From the NCBI RefSeq assembly GCF_004614235.1, contig NZ_SPVH01000006.1:496001-560000 (forward strand): DNA of 64,000 nt. The letters are read 5' to 3'. Below, one piece after another: positions 18,291 to 26,455 of this stretch. This DNA comes from Brevundimonas intermedia (GTDB lineage: Bacteria; Pseudomonadota; Alphaproteobacteria; Caulobacterales; Caulobacteraceae). The position numbers and the translations under genes are program-made. The notes under the pieces were generated by a model. The model worked only from the letters and a program-made list of their open reading frames with translations. It did not search any database and was not told where the DNA came from. Each line of letters starts with the position of its first letter. Positions within the stretch are counted from its first letter, which is position 1.

Positions 18291-18397
18291 GTCTGCAATG
18301 GGTCGAATTCGGTCCTGGGCTTCGTCGCCGAAAGAGGACGTTGGCCCACTGGCCGGAAAGCGGTCCCGGTCTACGTCAGCTAGGGGTTGTTAACGGT
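18291..18397 (+). repeat. Array repeat 10, full length (107 bp)
   Basis: Left end GTCTGCAATGGGTCG, middle CGCCGAAAGAGGACGTTGGC and GGCCGGAAAGCGGTC, right end AGGGGTTGTTAACGGTC. The minus-strand gene at 18,390 ends inside it. Confidence 0.85.
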
Positions 18398-18740
18398 CGT
18401 TCCATGATCCGATCTGAACCGTCGTGATGAGGCTTCCAACGGTCAGACTGCGATAGGTTCGCTCACCGCGCCATTCGCGAAACTCTCGAAAAAGGTTCAG
18501 TCCAAAGTTATGCGCCACCTCGTTTGGCGCGTATTGCCTCAAGTCCATAAGGCTGAAGTCCGTGCCGAACGGTTCCCTGATCGCGTCAATGGCATCACCC
18601 AGATCCTCACCGGCGAGACCCAGATCGTAATAGAGTTCTGTTGTCTCGGTGATTGCGTCCTCTCTCATGGTGACGCGCTTCAGCGCGCTGACCACATGGG
18701 CGCGGATAGCATCTGCTGATCGAGCGATGTCGTCGGCCAT
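18390..18740 (-). CDS. DUF1493-like acyl-carrier-type small protein
   Basis: The 116-residue product contains the acyl-carrier-like layout seen in DUF1493 proteins: VSALKRVTMREDAITETTEL, then YYDLGLAGEDLGDAIDAI and FGTDFSLMDLRQY. There is no Asp-Ser-Leu phosphopantetheine site in the usual place. Family members often occur near lipid A or small-island genes, but no partner lies here. The start at 18,740 avoids an extension encoded by the repeat. Confidence 0.6.
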   Translation of the reverse strand: MADDIARSADAIRAHVVSALKRVTMREDAITETTELYYDLGLAGEDLGDAIDAIREPFGTDFSLMDLRQYAPNEVAHNFGLNLFREFREWRGERTYRSLTVGSLITTVQIGSWNDR

Positions 18741-18768
18741 CACCTGAGTGAACGCCAAAGGGCTAATG

Positions 18769-18875
18769 TCTGCAACGGGTCGGACCACGAAATTCGATCC
18801 GAGCCGTTAAGCCGACATTGGCGTCAGGGGCGGACATCGGACTCTGCCGACCGCTGTTTTGGGTGGAAAGCGGAC
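18769..18875 (+). repeat. Array repeat 11, full length (107 bp)
   Basis: Left end GTCTGCAACGGGTCG and right end GGGTGGAAAGCGGAC, with an inner GGGGCGGACATCGG box. The middle is more diverged than in other copies. Confidence 0.75.
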
Positions 18876-18881
18876 ATCGCC

Positions 18882-19187
18882 TTATCGATTGCCACGGGCC
18901 TCGGTATGGAAGCAGCAAACTAGAACTGTGATGTTTGCGTAGGCCATTCCCACCAACGGGATCGCCAAGCCAGCGAGAAGGATCCATCTCAGGATGGAAG
19001 AGTCCGCATAGCTAAGTGGGATTGTTTTCCCCGTGTTGAGCAGAAAAGCGCAAGCCACGCCGGGAAGAAGTGCGACCGACCAAGGGATCGAAACAGCCGG
19101 TGCGATGTAGGCTAGCCGAGCAGGCTCTGTACCCGAGCCAAGTTGGCACAGCCTCTTGTGATATCGCCCTGCAAGCGTGATGAGCAA
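18882..19187 (-). CDS. Hypothetical membrane protein
   Basis: The 101-residue frame has two to three hydrophobic segments (IPWSVALLPGVACAFLL, WILLAGLAIPLVGMAYANIT). The start is a TTG at 19,187 and is uncertain. It fills the space between two full repeats and ends seven bases from repeat 11. No family is recognised. Confidence 0.5.
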   Translation of the reverse strand: MLITLAGRYHKRLCQLGSGTEPARLAYIAPAVSIPWSVALLPGVACAFLLNTGKTIPLSYADSSILRWILLAGLAIPLVGMAYANITVLVCCFHTEARGNR

Positions 19188-19237
19188 ACCAGCTCTCCGA
19201 CCCTGTTACGGACGTTATCATCGATGGACATGATAAT

Positions 19238-19343
19238 GTCCGCAATGGGTCGTGTGCAGCCTTGGGATTCGGTGCCGAAAGCGGACGTTGGCCTTTAGGC
19301 CGGAAAGCGGTCGTCGCGTCGTCCGCCAAGGTGGAGAGCGGAC
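19238..19343 (+). repeat. Array repeat 12, full length (106 bp)
   Basis: Left end GTCCGCAATGGGTCG, middle GCCGAAAGCGGACGTTGGCC and GGCCGGAAAGCGGTC, right end AAGGTGGAGAGCGGAC. Confidence 0.85.
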
Positions 19344-19751
19344 CTAGCCTCCCAGCAAGACCGCCTCACTTCGAGTCCCGGAGGCGAGGGCACGCAGTTG
19401 AGGCACGAAGCGATCTAAGCTGGCGTAGCTAGTCAGAAGCTTGGCCTTTAGGCGACAGGTGGGGTCGTCTCTGTCGGTGATCTCGGCCCTAGCTTCAAGA
19501 GCACCCAAGGTTCCGCTGTGTCGGATGCGCAGGTGCAGCATTATGTCGTCGCCCTGCATCTGATCGTAACCCAGGACGAGTGCAGGTTCATTTGCCAGGG
19601 GATAGGTGCTCAACTCCGAGGCAAACTCCGTTAGGCTTTCCGGCGCACCCCAGAACCAGCCGCGACCTGAAAAGGTCTCGGTGTGCAGATCGAAATGTAT
19701 CTGCCAGACCCCGTCGCCATCGGGTACCACACGTATAGTCAGCTGGTTCAT
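19344..19751 (-). CDS. Hypothetical 135-residue soluble protein
   Basis: The product starts MNQLTIRVVPDGDGVWQIHF and is beta-rich (LHTETFSGRGWFWGAPESL, DDIMLHLRIRHSGTLGALEA). It resembles small uncharacterised proteins of the DUF5959/DUF6228 style, but I cannot confirm a family. Its stop abuts the right end of repeat 12, and its start lies 29 bases from repeat 13. Confidence 0.6.
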   Translation of the reverse strand: MNQLTIRVVPDGDGVWQIHFDLHTETFSGRGWFWGAPESLTEFASELSTYPLANEPALVLGYDQMQGDDIMLHLRIRHSGTLGALEARAEITDRDDPTCRLKAKLLTSYASLDRFVPQLRALASGTRSEAVLLGG

Positions 19752-19761
19752 GCAGACGAGC

Positions 19762-20037
19762 CTAAGTCTTGGGCGCAACTTCCGCTATGGGTCGGTTTCG
19801 GTCCTGAGCTTTAGCGCCGAAAGGGGCAACGACCCTCACTTGTGGACGAGCGGCCTCGGCCAGCGCGACTGACCCTCCGCGTCCTCGCCCTTTGAAGATC
19901 AGCCCGCTTTCAACCAGTGCGTCGCGCGCGCGCTCATAGGTCTCTTCCTGCCAGCCGAGCTCGTTCCGGAGATGTCCGTTCCCTGCGCTTCCACCGAGTT
20001 CCTTGAGGACCTCCAAAAACCGTTCCTGCCGTCCCAC
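19762..20037 (-). CDS. Winged-helix protein with repeat-encoded C-terminus
   Basis: The 91-residue product has a winged-helix-like fold signature (FLEVLKELGGSAGNGHLRNE, YERARDALVESGLIFKGRGR, GGSVAL), as seen at the C-terminus of some DNA methyltransferases and in small regulators. The start is GTG at 20,037 with AGGGGG upstream. The last 20 or so residues (AQDRNRPIAEVAPKT) are encoded by the array repeat, so the original end may have been replaced. Confidence 0.55.
   Translation of the reverse strand: MGRQERFLEVLKELGGSAGNGHLRNELGWQEETYERARDALVESGLIFKGRGRGGSVALAEAARPQVRVVAPFGAKAQDRNRPIAEVAPKT
19780..19834 (+). repeat. Array repeat 13, left half
   Basis: It has TCCGCTATGGGTCGGTTTCG and the inner GCCGAAAGGGGCAACG, then stops inside the winged-helix gene. 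It is the last copy of the first array block. Confidence 0.65.
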
Positions 20038-20107
20038 GACGCCCCCTGCACAACTAGAGAGGTTGATTAGCTTGGGTTATGCGGCATATGGCTGGAGGGT
20101 GTGACGC

Positions 20108-20350
20108 ATGATCCCCACTGCGACATCAGGTCTTCCCGTCGCGCTGCTGGATGTGCTCCCCCGTATGCGGACCTCCAGCCGTTTCGAGAGCGGTCGCCGC
20201 CTTTTAGCTTTGGTGGCGATGGGGAGGCTCGCGCAGGGGGATGACCGGCCAGATCCTGATCAGCTTATGCTTGCTGCGCGCGAGGCCGAGGCTGAGGCGG
20301 AGGAAGCGCTCCACCGGTTCGACGAAATCCTGGCCAAGCTGAATGTGTGA
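20108..20350 (+). CDS. Hypothetical 80-residue helical protein
   Basis: The product ends in an acidic amphipathic helix (REAEAEAEEALHRFDEILAK). It is divergent from the winged-helix gene at 19,762, which may control it. No family is recognised. Confidence 0.5.
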   Translation: MIPTATSGLPVALLDVLPRMRTSSRFESGRRLLALVAMGRLAQGDDRPDPDQLMLAAREAEAEAEEALHRFDEILAKLNV

Positions 20351-20551
20351 GGTCAACGAGGCCTGCTGCTAGTCAGTTGATCCCATTGCTTCGCCTATGC
20401 GCCGCCGATTTTCTCGTAAGGGGAGAACTGGAGGTTCCGCTGAGAGTGTGACGCGAAGGCCCTTCCCACTGGGCACCCACGAATCTCCCAAGCGGAAGCG
20501 CCTTGCGGCCCATCCCGGCCCGGCTTCAAAGCTATCGCTACTCTGAAAAGG

Positions 20552-20597
20552 TGGTGCCGCTTGCGTGACTCGAACACGCGACCCCCTCATTACGAAT
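20552..20597 (-). repeat. Variant tRNA-Thr 3'-half remnant
   Basis: It aligns with the CCA end through the anticodon loop, but the T-stem is changed on both sides (minus strand CGTG-TTCGAGT-CACG instead of GGTG-TTCGAGT-CACC), so pairing is kept. It lies 145 bp from the exact copy at 20,697, the same distance as the degenerate copy at 44,441 from the real tRNA. Confidence 0.7.
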
Positions 20598-20696
20598 GCC
20601 CCACTATGGCTAGAGGCACTCCAGCGTGGGGACGGGGTATGGACTGGGATTTGCGCGCTTTCGCGCGCTTCCGTCGTCCGTTCCTGCTGGAAGTGG

Positions 20697-20742
20697 TGGT
20701 GCCGCTTAGGTGACTCGAACACCTGACCCCATCATTACGAAT
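20697..20742 (-). repeat. att-like copy of tRNA-Thr 3' half (middle)
   Basis: These 46 bp are identical to 44,585-44,630 and 12,666-12,711. The copy forms the junction between the two island segments. Confidence 0.85.
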
Positions 20743-20942
20743 TCGATGGAAGCTTACCCACCAAATTCAAGCCGTGCCTCGCTTCTAGCAGCGTTTCGCT
20801 CAGGCTGAAAGCTCTCCACCCACAGCCTTCCCAGTTTGGGCCGAGGGGGTAGTTCGGGAGTTTCCTAGTTAAAGATCGTTAGCGCGGAAACGCGACAAAT
20901 TCCGACCTGCGCCATACCTGCATGGCCCGCGCTGCCAGGAGT

Positions 20943-21407
20943 TCACTTCGTGGGACGGCCCCGCTTCGTGGATGCCTTCGGAGCATCTGAAGAAGGCTTA
21001 GCTTTGCGACCTTTCGCGCCCAGCCCAATCGACTTTGCCAGTTCCGACCGACGGGCCGAGTAGGCAGGCGACACCATCGGGTAGGTGGAGGGCAGGCCAT
21101 ATCGATCGCGATATTCGTCTGGGGTGATCCCGTTCGACGATAGGTGGCGCTTCAACGACTTGTAGGTTCGACCGTCTAGGAAACTAACTAGACCCTCATC
21201 GACGATCGACTTCCGGATTTGGCCAGCACTGGCACGAGCGTAGATTTCGACAGCTTGCGGTTCAGGCTGGCCGACGTTCGCTAGGGCCGCATGAGTGGAC
21301 GAGATCAGATCGCCGATCCGCTCCGGTGCCAAGTTGTTGTTCGAGAGGTAGTTGGCCACGATCCCAACCGTCATGTCGAGAAGCGATGAAGTCGGCTGAT
21401 CAGTCAT
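20943..21407 (-). CDS. MucR-family regulator, full-length copy
   Basis: The 154-residue protein starts MTDQPTSSLLDMTVGIVANY, with the basic KSLKRHL segment and YGLPSTYPMVSPAYSARRSE, and a lysine/serine-rich tail ending KRGRPTK. Like copy 1 it lacks the cysteines of the Ros/MucR zinc finger. As a MucR relative it may bind AT-rich DNA and silence island genes. It is the first gene inside the second island. Confidence 0.85.
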   Translation of the reverse strand: MTDQPTSSLLDMTVGIVANYLSNNNLAPERIGDLISSTHAALANVGQPEPQAVEIYARASAGQIRKSIVDEGLVSFLDGRTYKSLKRHLSSNGITPDEYRDRYGLPSTYPMVSPAYSARRSELAKSIGLGAKGRKAKPSSDAPKASTKRGRPTK

Positions 21408-21485
21408 TTGGCGATGCGTTCCTGGCGATGGCAGAATCCCGGTTGAATCGACATTCCATGCCCACCGTAAGCCGACATTCTGAGC

Positions 21486-21509
21486 GTCTGCAATGGGTGG
21501 TTAGCGGAC
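21486..21509 (+). repeat. Array repeat 14, short 24-bp form
   Basis: GTCTGCAATGGGTGG joined directly to TTAGCGGAC. The TAG stop of the next minus-strand gene begins on its last base. Confidence 0.75.
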
Positions 21510-21844
21510 TATCGCACCTCGGTGCGAACAGGGGTGCACTCACCGCGTTGGAGCACGAAGTAGAACTCTTGGACTGCTCCTGGGGTCACATAGCCGATCT
21601 GGCATGTCGCGCTGGCACCATCTCCCGAACGCAGCCGAACTTCACCGGACCCTTCACAGGTGATCGGCACCCCAGCGGTCAAGTGATCTCCGCGCGCGGT
21701 CAGACGTGTTTCCCTATCGCACAGGACCACCACACCCGAGACGTTTGGCGATCCTGACGTGTCCACATCGACCGAGTTCTTGGCGGGCACGCATGCCGCA
21801 AGAGCCGCCGACCCAAGTAAGATGCTGAGGATTGTGCCCTTCAT
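21509..21844 (-). CDS. Hypothetical lipoprotein
   Basis: The 111-residue product has a lipoprotein signal (MKGTILSILLGSAALAACVP, lipobox LAAC). The mature domain is a small beta-rich fold with paired cysteines (ITCEGSGEV, ATCQIGYV, GECTPV). The function is unknown. The ATG at 21,844 is preferred over a TTG six bases upstream. It fills one repeat-to-repeat unit. Confidence 0.65.
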   Translation of the reverse strand: MKGTILSILLGSAALAACVPAKNSVDVDTSGSPNVSGVVVLCDRETRLTARGDHLTAGVPITCEGSGEVRLRSGDGASATCQIGYVTPGAVQEFYFVLQRGECTPVRTEVR

Positions 21845-21871
21845 CAGCAAACTATCGCCGCCGCCATCGAT

Positions 21872-21979
21872 GTCTGCAATGGGTCGGATTACGAAGTTGG
21901 CATCCCCTCAGAAAGCTGACCTTGGCGGCCCCTGCTAGGAGCGGACCTTCCGAACGGCGACTAAGGGTGGTTAGCGGAC
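21872..21979 (+). repeat. Array repeat 15, full length (108 bp)
   Basis: Left end GTCTGCAATGGGTCG, inner GGAGCGGACCTTCC, right end AAGGGTGGTTAGCGGAC. The TAA stop of the acetyltransferase gene is the TTA of this right end. Confidence 0.85.
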
Positions 21980-22618
21980 ATCAGGAGTTGCGATCAGAGC
22001 CGTGGTCCATGGAGACCTGACCACCCAGCCCATATTTTCGTAGAGCACACGACCTTCGTCGGTCGCCACCAACGCTTGCGCCGACTTCGGCTCCTCGCTC
22101 GCACTCGCAAGCAGCGTCATGATTGCCGATCCAAGGCCGCGTCGCCTGTGCTGTGGCTGGCTCACAATGCGATCATAGACAAAGACACCGCTCGCGCTCG
22201 CTCCGTATCCGCTGGCCGCAAGTTCTCCGTTCGAAGCGAAGATACGTGCTGTAATCAGACCATCCTGCTCCGCGACTTCGGCTCTATAGCCGGGAGGGAC
22301 GGCACGGCGAGCATGCGCTTTGCCAGTGAGCGTCATGAAGTATCCGCCCTCTTGAACCTCCCACCGCGAGGAGACTACGAGTCGTAAGGAGGCGACTGTT
22401 CCGCACAGTTTGAGGGCGATCAACGGGTCTGTCGTCGCCAGCGCGAGTTTCCGAAGGTCTTCGCTCACCTCCATGAAAACGTAGCGCGACCTCTCGTTTG
22501 GCTGACAGGTGTCCACGCGCCAGCCACCACGCGCATCAACGGGTGCGGGCAGGCCCCGTGCGATGGAACGTCCCGCCAACCAGTTGCGGACGAGGGAGGC
22601 ATCCAGAGGCTCGCTCAT
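21971..22618 (-). CDS. GNAT-family acetyltransferase
   Basis: The 215-residue protein has a C-terminal GNAT domain: the acetyl-CoA-binding motif VSQPQHRRRGLGSAIMTLLA and the strand/helix ALVATDEGRVLYENMGWVV. The N-terminal 100 residues are less typical. These enzymes transfer acetyl from acetyl-CoA to amines; the substrate is unknown. GNAT genes are common cargo in cassette arrays. The stop codon lies in the repeat. Confidence 0.8.
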   Translation of the reverse strand: MSEPLDASLVRNWLAGRSIARGLPAPVDARGGWRVDTCQPNERSRYVFMEVSEDLRKLALATTDPLIALKLCGTVASLRLVVSSRWEVQEGGYFMTLTGKAHARRAVPPGYRAEVAEQDGLITARIFASNGELAASGYGASASGVFVYDRIVSQPQHRRRGLGSAIMTLLASASEEPKSAQALVATDEGRVLYENMGWVVRSPWTTALIATPDVR

Positions 22619-22644
22619 TCGTCGAGGTTAGCGCGTTCGAAAAC

Positions 22645-22680
22645 GTCCGCAACGGGTCGGAATGCGACAACGGCCCCAGA
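22645..22680 (+). repeat. Array repeat 16, left fragment
   Basis: GTCCGCAACGGGTCGGAATG then truncation, matching the fragment at 13,970 and leading into the same gene end. Confidence 0.65.
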
Positions 22681-22684
22681 GCGA

Positions 22685-22837
22685 CTAGTGAACGATGGGT
22701 TGGGCGGTCTGCCGCAGCAGATCAGGGTAGTCCTCTGGGCGGCCTTGGCGAACCACAATGCTAGTTTGGGCTACTCGCTCAACTGCCCTCCGCGCCAACT
22801 CGATGCACTGTTGGTCTTGGTCAACTCCCCAAACGAT
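22685..22837 (-). pseudogene. Truncated copy of the 14,010 lipoprotein-like gene
   Basis: About 50 codons (WGVDQDQQCIELARRAVERV ... QTAQPIVH) match the C-terminus of the protein at 14,010 with only a few changes. The N-terminal two thirds, including the signal sequence, are gone and replaced by a repeat end. It is a decayed duplicate of a complete unit. Confidence 0.75.
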
Positions 22838-22838
22838 A

Positions 22839-22853
22839 GGGTGGTTAGCGGTC
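22839..22853 (+). repeat. Array repeat, right-end fragment
   Basis: GGGTGGTTAGCGGTC only. It terminates the truncated gene copy and is followed by unrelated sequence. Confidence 0.55.
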
Positions 22854-23102
22854 AGATGGCAGAGGTTCATCCGAAATCCCGTCTGGCCCAACGGTGAAGG
22901 CAGAGCAACTGATCTCATCTAAGCCATCACGCAGAAGGCACAACTCATTGCCTTTTGAGGTAGCGTCCGAGCAGGCTAATCAGCCTGGCGAGGTTTCGAT
23001 GGCGACGCACCAGCGCCGAACCCGGAGGGCAGCCGCTGATCAGCCCACTGATTAAGTTGAGTTTAAGCCCTCTCTCCTATCCTGAAATTTGGTGAGGGGA
23101 CT

Positions 23103-25190
23103 ATGTCTGAAGAATCGGCGGCAACGCGAGCGCAACTGCTGCGCATACTGCTATTCGCGATCATCGCCGTCGCCGCGCTGATGCTGTCGGTCGGAGGCAT
23201 GGTTGCCTACTCGGCTTCCGTGCTCGACAACATGAGTGTCCGAAACCAGGTTCGGCTGACGGAGCGGCGTGTCGAAAGACGTCTCGAAGGGCTGCGGGAA
23301 GATGTGACGTCCGCAACGGTTTGGAACGAGGCGTACGAAATGACGCTCGCCAGCGATCTTGATTGGATGCAGGTCAACTACGGCGACTACTACGCGGACT
23401 ATATGAGCCACGAAGTGACCGTGGCGCTAGATGGCGATGGGAAGCCCGTGTATGCGTCACGGGACAGTGAGCCCGTTGCTCCTGAGGCCGAACGCGCTTT
23501 CCTGGACGCCGTGAGGCCCCTTGTCGACGAGATCCGAAGAGGCGCGAAACACCTGCGGTCCGAGGGTGGCAGAACGGCCTTTGGCCTGGAGGCCGTCAGC
23601 ACGCGAGAAGCCCTCGTGCTAGTCAGCGATGAGCCCTACTTCATCAGCGTCTCCACTGTCGTTCCGGAGGACGCTGCACACGATCATCCCGGAGTCAGAG
23701 ATCCCATCGTTGCCTCTGGTATCTCTGCGAGAACATTCGTCGGCACGCTCGCCAGGGACCTCATGCTGTCGGGTCCCCGGTTGCTCTCGCCCATGGCGCC
23801 AACCTCGCCAGCGCAACTGCAGTTAGTGGCGACTGACGGCAAAATTATCGGCATCATCGGCTGGACGCCGGACAGCCCCGGCGGCGCTCTCCTCGTTGGT
23901 GCCATACCGGCGCTGTCGGGGCTGGTCGCCGTGTTGTTGGCCTCGCTCGTCTTTGGCGGGATGCGCATCTATCGCCTGATCCGTGATCTTGCCTATAACG
24001 AGGAGGCTCTAGACCGGTCGCTTGCGGAGGCGGAAGCCGCCAACGCGGCCAAGTCGCAGTTCTTGGCCAATATGAGCCATGAGCTTCGAACGCCGCTGAA
24101 CGGCATCATCGCCATGAGCGAACTTCTGCATCATCACCAGACAGACGATCGCGGACGAGAGATGGCGCGGACCATCGTCTCCTCCGGCCACACGCTGGAG
24201 CATGTCGTCAACGACATCCTGGACGTCGGAAAGCTTGAAGCCGGCATGCTGCAGTTTGACGTTGCGCCGTTTGCACTGGACGAGGTGCTCCGATCAGCGG
24301 CCCAGCTTCACGGTGCAACGGCGGCCGCCAAGGGCGTCGAGCTGACTCTGACAATCTACCCGAATGCGACCGGCGTCTATTCGGGGGATCGCACACGGGT
24401 CGCGCAGGTGATCTCGAACCTGGTCGGCAACGCCGTGAAGTTCACCGAATACGGAAGCATTCGGATTACCGCTCGTCGTCATCATCATGGCAAATTATGC
24501 CTCTCTGTCAGCGACACCGGCATCGGCTTCGATCGATCGACCGCCGCGCGCCTGTTTCAAAGATTCGAGCAGGCCGACGCATCCATCAGCCGTCGCTTCG
24601 GCGGGACCGGGCTGGGCCTCGCGATCTGCGTTTCATTGGCGCGGATGATGGGCGGATCGGTCTCGGTTCGATCGGTTCCCGGCAAAGGATCGACCTTTTT
24701 CGCGCACCTTCAACTTGAGCGTCTGTTGGACTGTGACGAGCCGGCCGCGCCCCTCGCGGCGGCGCGAGAGACGAACGAGGCGCGCGAGCTGCGGATCCTC
24801 TATGCCGACGATCATGCAGTGAACCGTCAGGTCGTCAGCCTCATCCTTGAGCCGCTTGGCATCGTGATGACCCTAGCGCAGGACGGGGCGGAGGCTTTGG
24901 CGCTCGTGAAGGCCTCAGCCTTCGATCTGATCCTTATGGACGTCCAGATGCCGGGCATGGACGGGCTGACGGCGACGCGGTTGATCCGGCAGCACGAGGT
25001 CGAACACGGGCTTGACCGCACGCCGATCATCTCTCTGACCGCCAACGCCATGGACGACGACGTCACGCGAAGCATGGCGGCGGGATCGGACCTCCACCTG
25101 CCAAAGCCCATTCGACCGGCGGCCCTCATCGAGGCCGTGGACGCCCTGCTCGTTCCATCCCATTCCGACGCGGCCTCCGTGGCTGCATGA
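23103..25190 (+). CDS. CHASE4 hybrid histidine kinase
   Basis: The 695-residue protein has an N-terminal transmembrane helix ([20 protein letters not shown]), a periplasmic CHASE4-like domain ([20 protein letters not shown]), and a second membrane helix near residue 270. HisKA follows with His326 in [12 protein letters not shown], then HATPase (DTGIGFD, GGTGLGL) and a receiver with Asp613 in [13 protein letters not shown]. It overlaps or is coupled to a TorF-like porin gene. The kinase and receiver parts are related to those of the kinase at 904, so the gene may derive from a caulobacterial host pool. Signal unknown. Confidence 0.9.
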   Translation: MSEESAATRAQLLRILLFAIIAVAALMLSVGGMVAYSASVLDNMSVRNQVRLTERRVERRLEGLREDVTSATVWNEAYEMTLASDLDWMQVNYGDYYADYMSHEVTVALDGDGKPVYASRDSEPVAPEAERAFLDAVRPLVDEIRRGAKHLRSEGGRTAFGLEAVSTREALVLVSDEPYFISVSTVVPEDAAHDHPGVRDPIVASGISARTFVGTLARDLMLSGPRLLSPMAPTSPAQLQLVATDGKIIGIIGWTPDSPGGALLVGAIPALSGLVAVLLASLVFGGMRIYRLIRDLAYNEEALDRSLAEAEAANAAKSQFLANMSHELRTPLNGIIAMSELLHHHQTDDRGREMARTIVSSGHTLEHVVNDILDVGKLEAGMLQFDVAPFALDEVLRSAAQLHGATAAAKGVELTLTIYPNATGVYSGDRTRVAQVISNLVGNAVKFTEYGSIRITARRHHHGKLCLSVSDTGIGFDRSTAARLFQRFEQADASISRRFGGTGLGLAICVSLARMMGGSVSVRSVPGKGSTFFAHLQLERLLDCDEPAAPLAAARETNEARELRILYADDHAVNRQVVSLILEPLGIVMTLAQDGAEALALVKASAFDLILMDVQMPGMDGLTATRLIRQHEVEHGLDRTPIISLTANAMDDDVTRSMAAGSDLHLPKPIRPAALIEAVDALLVPSHSDAASVAA

Positions 25191-25198
25191 GGCCAGCC

Positions 25199-25876
25199 AT
25201 GATCAAAGCCATCATCATTTCTATCGTTCTCTTGGCCCCGATCTCTCCAGCTCTGGCCCAGTCGCCGTGGTCGCTCGACGCGACCGCCGGGGTAGTCAGC
25301 GACTACCGCTATCGAGGTTATTCACTGTCGAATGGCGACCCCGCGCTACAGGCCGGGGTGACCGTAGGCCATACCTCGGGCTTCTACGGCGACGCCTTCG
25401 TGTCATCGATCGACGAGTACGGCATCGGCGATGACGGCGACGGGGCGGACATCGAGGTCACGGGCTCGTTCGGATGGGCCGGTATGCTCGCCGGTTTTGA
25501 CGTGGATGCAGCTGTGTCGGCCTATCGGTATCCGGATGGGGATGACGTCAACTATCTCGAGGCCCCCGTCCAGATCGGCCAGACCGTGGGCCCGCTGACT
25601 TGGACCGTCGGAGTTGCCTATGCCCCGGCACAAGACGCTCTGTCCGACGAAGACAACAGATATGGTTGGGCCGGACTGGCCTACGCGCCTGACGGGTGGC
25701 CGATTTCGGTGTCAGGCACGGTCGGGTATGAGGACGGTGCCTTCGCGCCTGACGGCAAATCCGACTGGGCCGTGGGCGCTGAGCGTGATTTTGGACCCGC
25801 GACGCTGGCGCTGACATGGATCGACAGTGACGTCGATGCCGGTGCCTTTGTGGCGTCCGCGTTCGTGAAGTTCTGA
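25199..25876 (+). CDS. TorF-like outer-membrane porin
   Basis: The 225-residue product has a signal peptide (MIKAIIISIVLLAPISPALA) and the TorF/Gcw_chp pattern of periodic beta-strands (SLDATAGVVSDYRYRGYSLS near the N-terminus, ending in AFVKF with terminal Phe). Such proteins are putative small outer-membrane channels. The ATG at 25,199 has GAGG in front; an ATG at 25,187 overlaps the kinase stop. Co-transcription with a sensor kinase is notable. Confidence 0.8.
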   Translation: MIKAIIISIVLLAPISPALAQSPWSLDATAGVVSDYRYRGYSLSNGDPALQAGVTVGHTSGFYGDAFVSSIDEYGIGDDGDGADIEVTGSFGWAGMLAGFDVDAAVSAYRYPDGDDVNYLEAPVQIGQTVGPLTWTVGVAYAPAQDALSDEDNRYGWAGLAYAPDGWPISVSGTVGYEDGAFAPDGKSDWAVGAERDFGPATLALTWIDSDVDAGAFVASAFVKF

Positions 25877-25931
25877 TGAGGTCGACCTGCATGAGCCATA
25901 GGAGCCTAAACTGGCCGCTGGTGAGTGGCTG

Positions 25932-26066
25932 GTCCGCTTAGGTGATAGCTGACGGTGGCCGGGCTGCCGAAAGCGGACCTTTGCCTAAACGCAACTCCCG
26001 AAGCGGCCGCTCTTAGCGTCCGCTGTGGGTCGAAAGCGGCCCCCACCGTCAGACCGGAAAGCGGAC
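25932..26066 (+). repeat. Array repeat 17, compound copy
   Basis: GTCCGCTTAGG at the left, inner GCCGAAAGCGGACCTTTGCC, then a short form GTCCGCTGTGGGTCGAAAGCGG and a further GGAAAGCGGAC. It looks like two copies or a rearranged one. Confidence 0.6.
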
Positions 26067-26082
26067 CTTGATGGATGGCTGG

Positions 26083-26247
26083 CTATGGCTTCTTGCCACT
26101 ACGTCGGCTGAATACACCTAGACCACCGAACAAGATGCCGAGGATGATCCACACCACCCAACTATCACCCTGAACGAGCTTGAAGACGCCCAACGCGAGG
26201 AATACCGCGCCGATGAGCGGGAAACCGTTCCGCAGAAGTTGACCCAT
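26083..26247 (-). CDS. Small 54-residue membrane protein
   Basis: The product starts MGQLLRNGFPLIGAVFLALG and continues through a second hydrophobic helix (WVVWIILGILFGGLGVF) to a basic tail RRSGKKP. It is a clean two-helix membrane protein, the only good frame in this repeat-bounded unit. The start has GAGGG ten bases upstream. The function is unknown. Confidence 0.6.
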   Translation of the reverse strand: MGQLLRNGFPLIGAVFLALGVFKLVQGDSWVVWIILGILFGGLGVFSRRSGKKP

Positions 26248-26356
26248 TGGTTCTTGCCCTCGTCTGTTTCACGGACGGTATGATCCAGCCTTGACGCTGC
26301 CAAGGACAAATCAATCGGCGGTCCCGGGGAGTAAGCACGAGGGAAGTGGGGCGATT

Positions 26357-26455
26357 GTCCGCTTTGGGTCGAACTCGGGCATGACCATCAGGCCGGATAT
26401 CCAAACAGCCTGTCCCTTCCGTGGGCAAAGGCTCCATCGTCATGGGGCAGGTGTC
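26357..26455 (+). repeat. Array repeat 18, degenerate
   Basis: Left end GTCCGCTTTGGGTCG and inner CAGGCCGGAT are recognisable. The right end (GGGCAGGTGTCCGATC) is diverged. Confidence 0.5.

Larger units (their letters stand above)
12666..20742. mobile_element. First tRNA-Thr-bounded island segment (integrase not visible)
   Basis: This segment is bounded by two 46-bp copies of the tRNA-Thr(CGT) 3' half at 12,666-12,711 and 20,697-20,742. It carries a mucR-like gene and then a string of small genes, each followed by the 107-bp repeat. No recombinase lies inside, so it would depend on the integrase at 33.2 kb or be a relic. The boundary repeats are direct observation; mobility is inference. Confidence 0.65.
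20691..21509. repeat. Long direct duplication, copy 2 (att plus mucR-like gene)
   Basis: The counterpart of 12,660-13,476. It carries the full-length mucR-like gene and ends at a short repeat. Confidence 0.85.
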
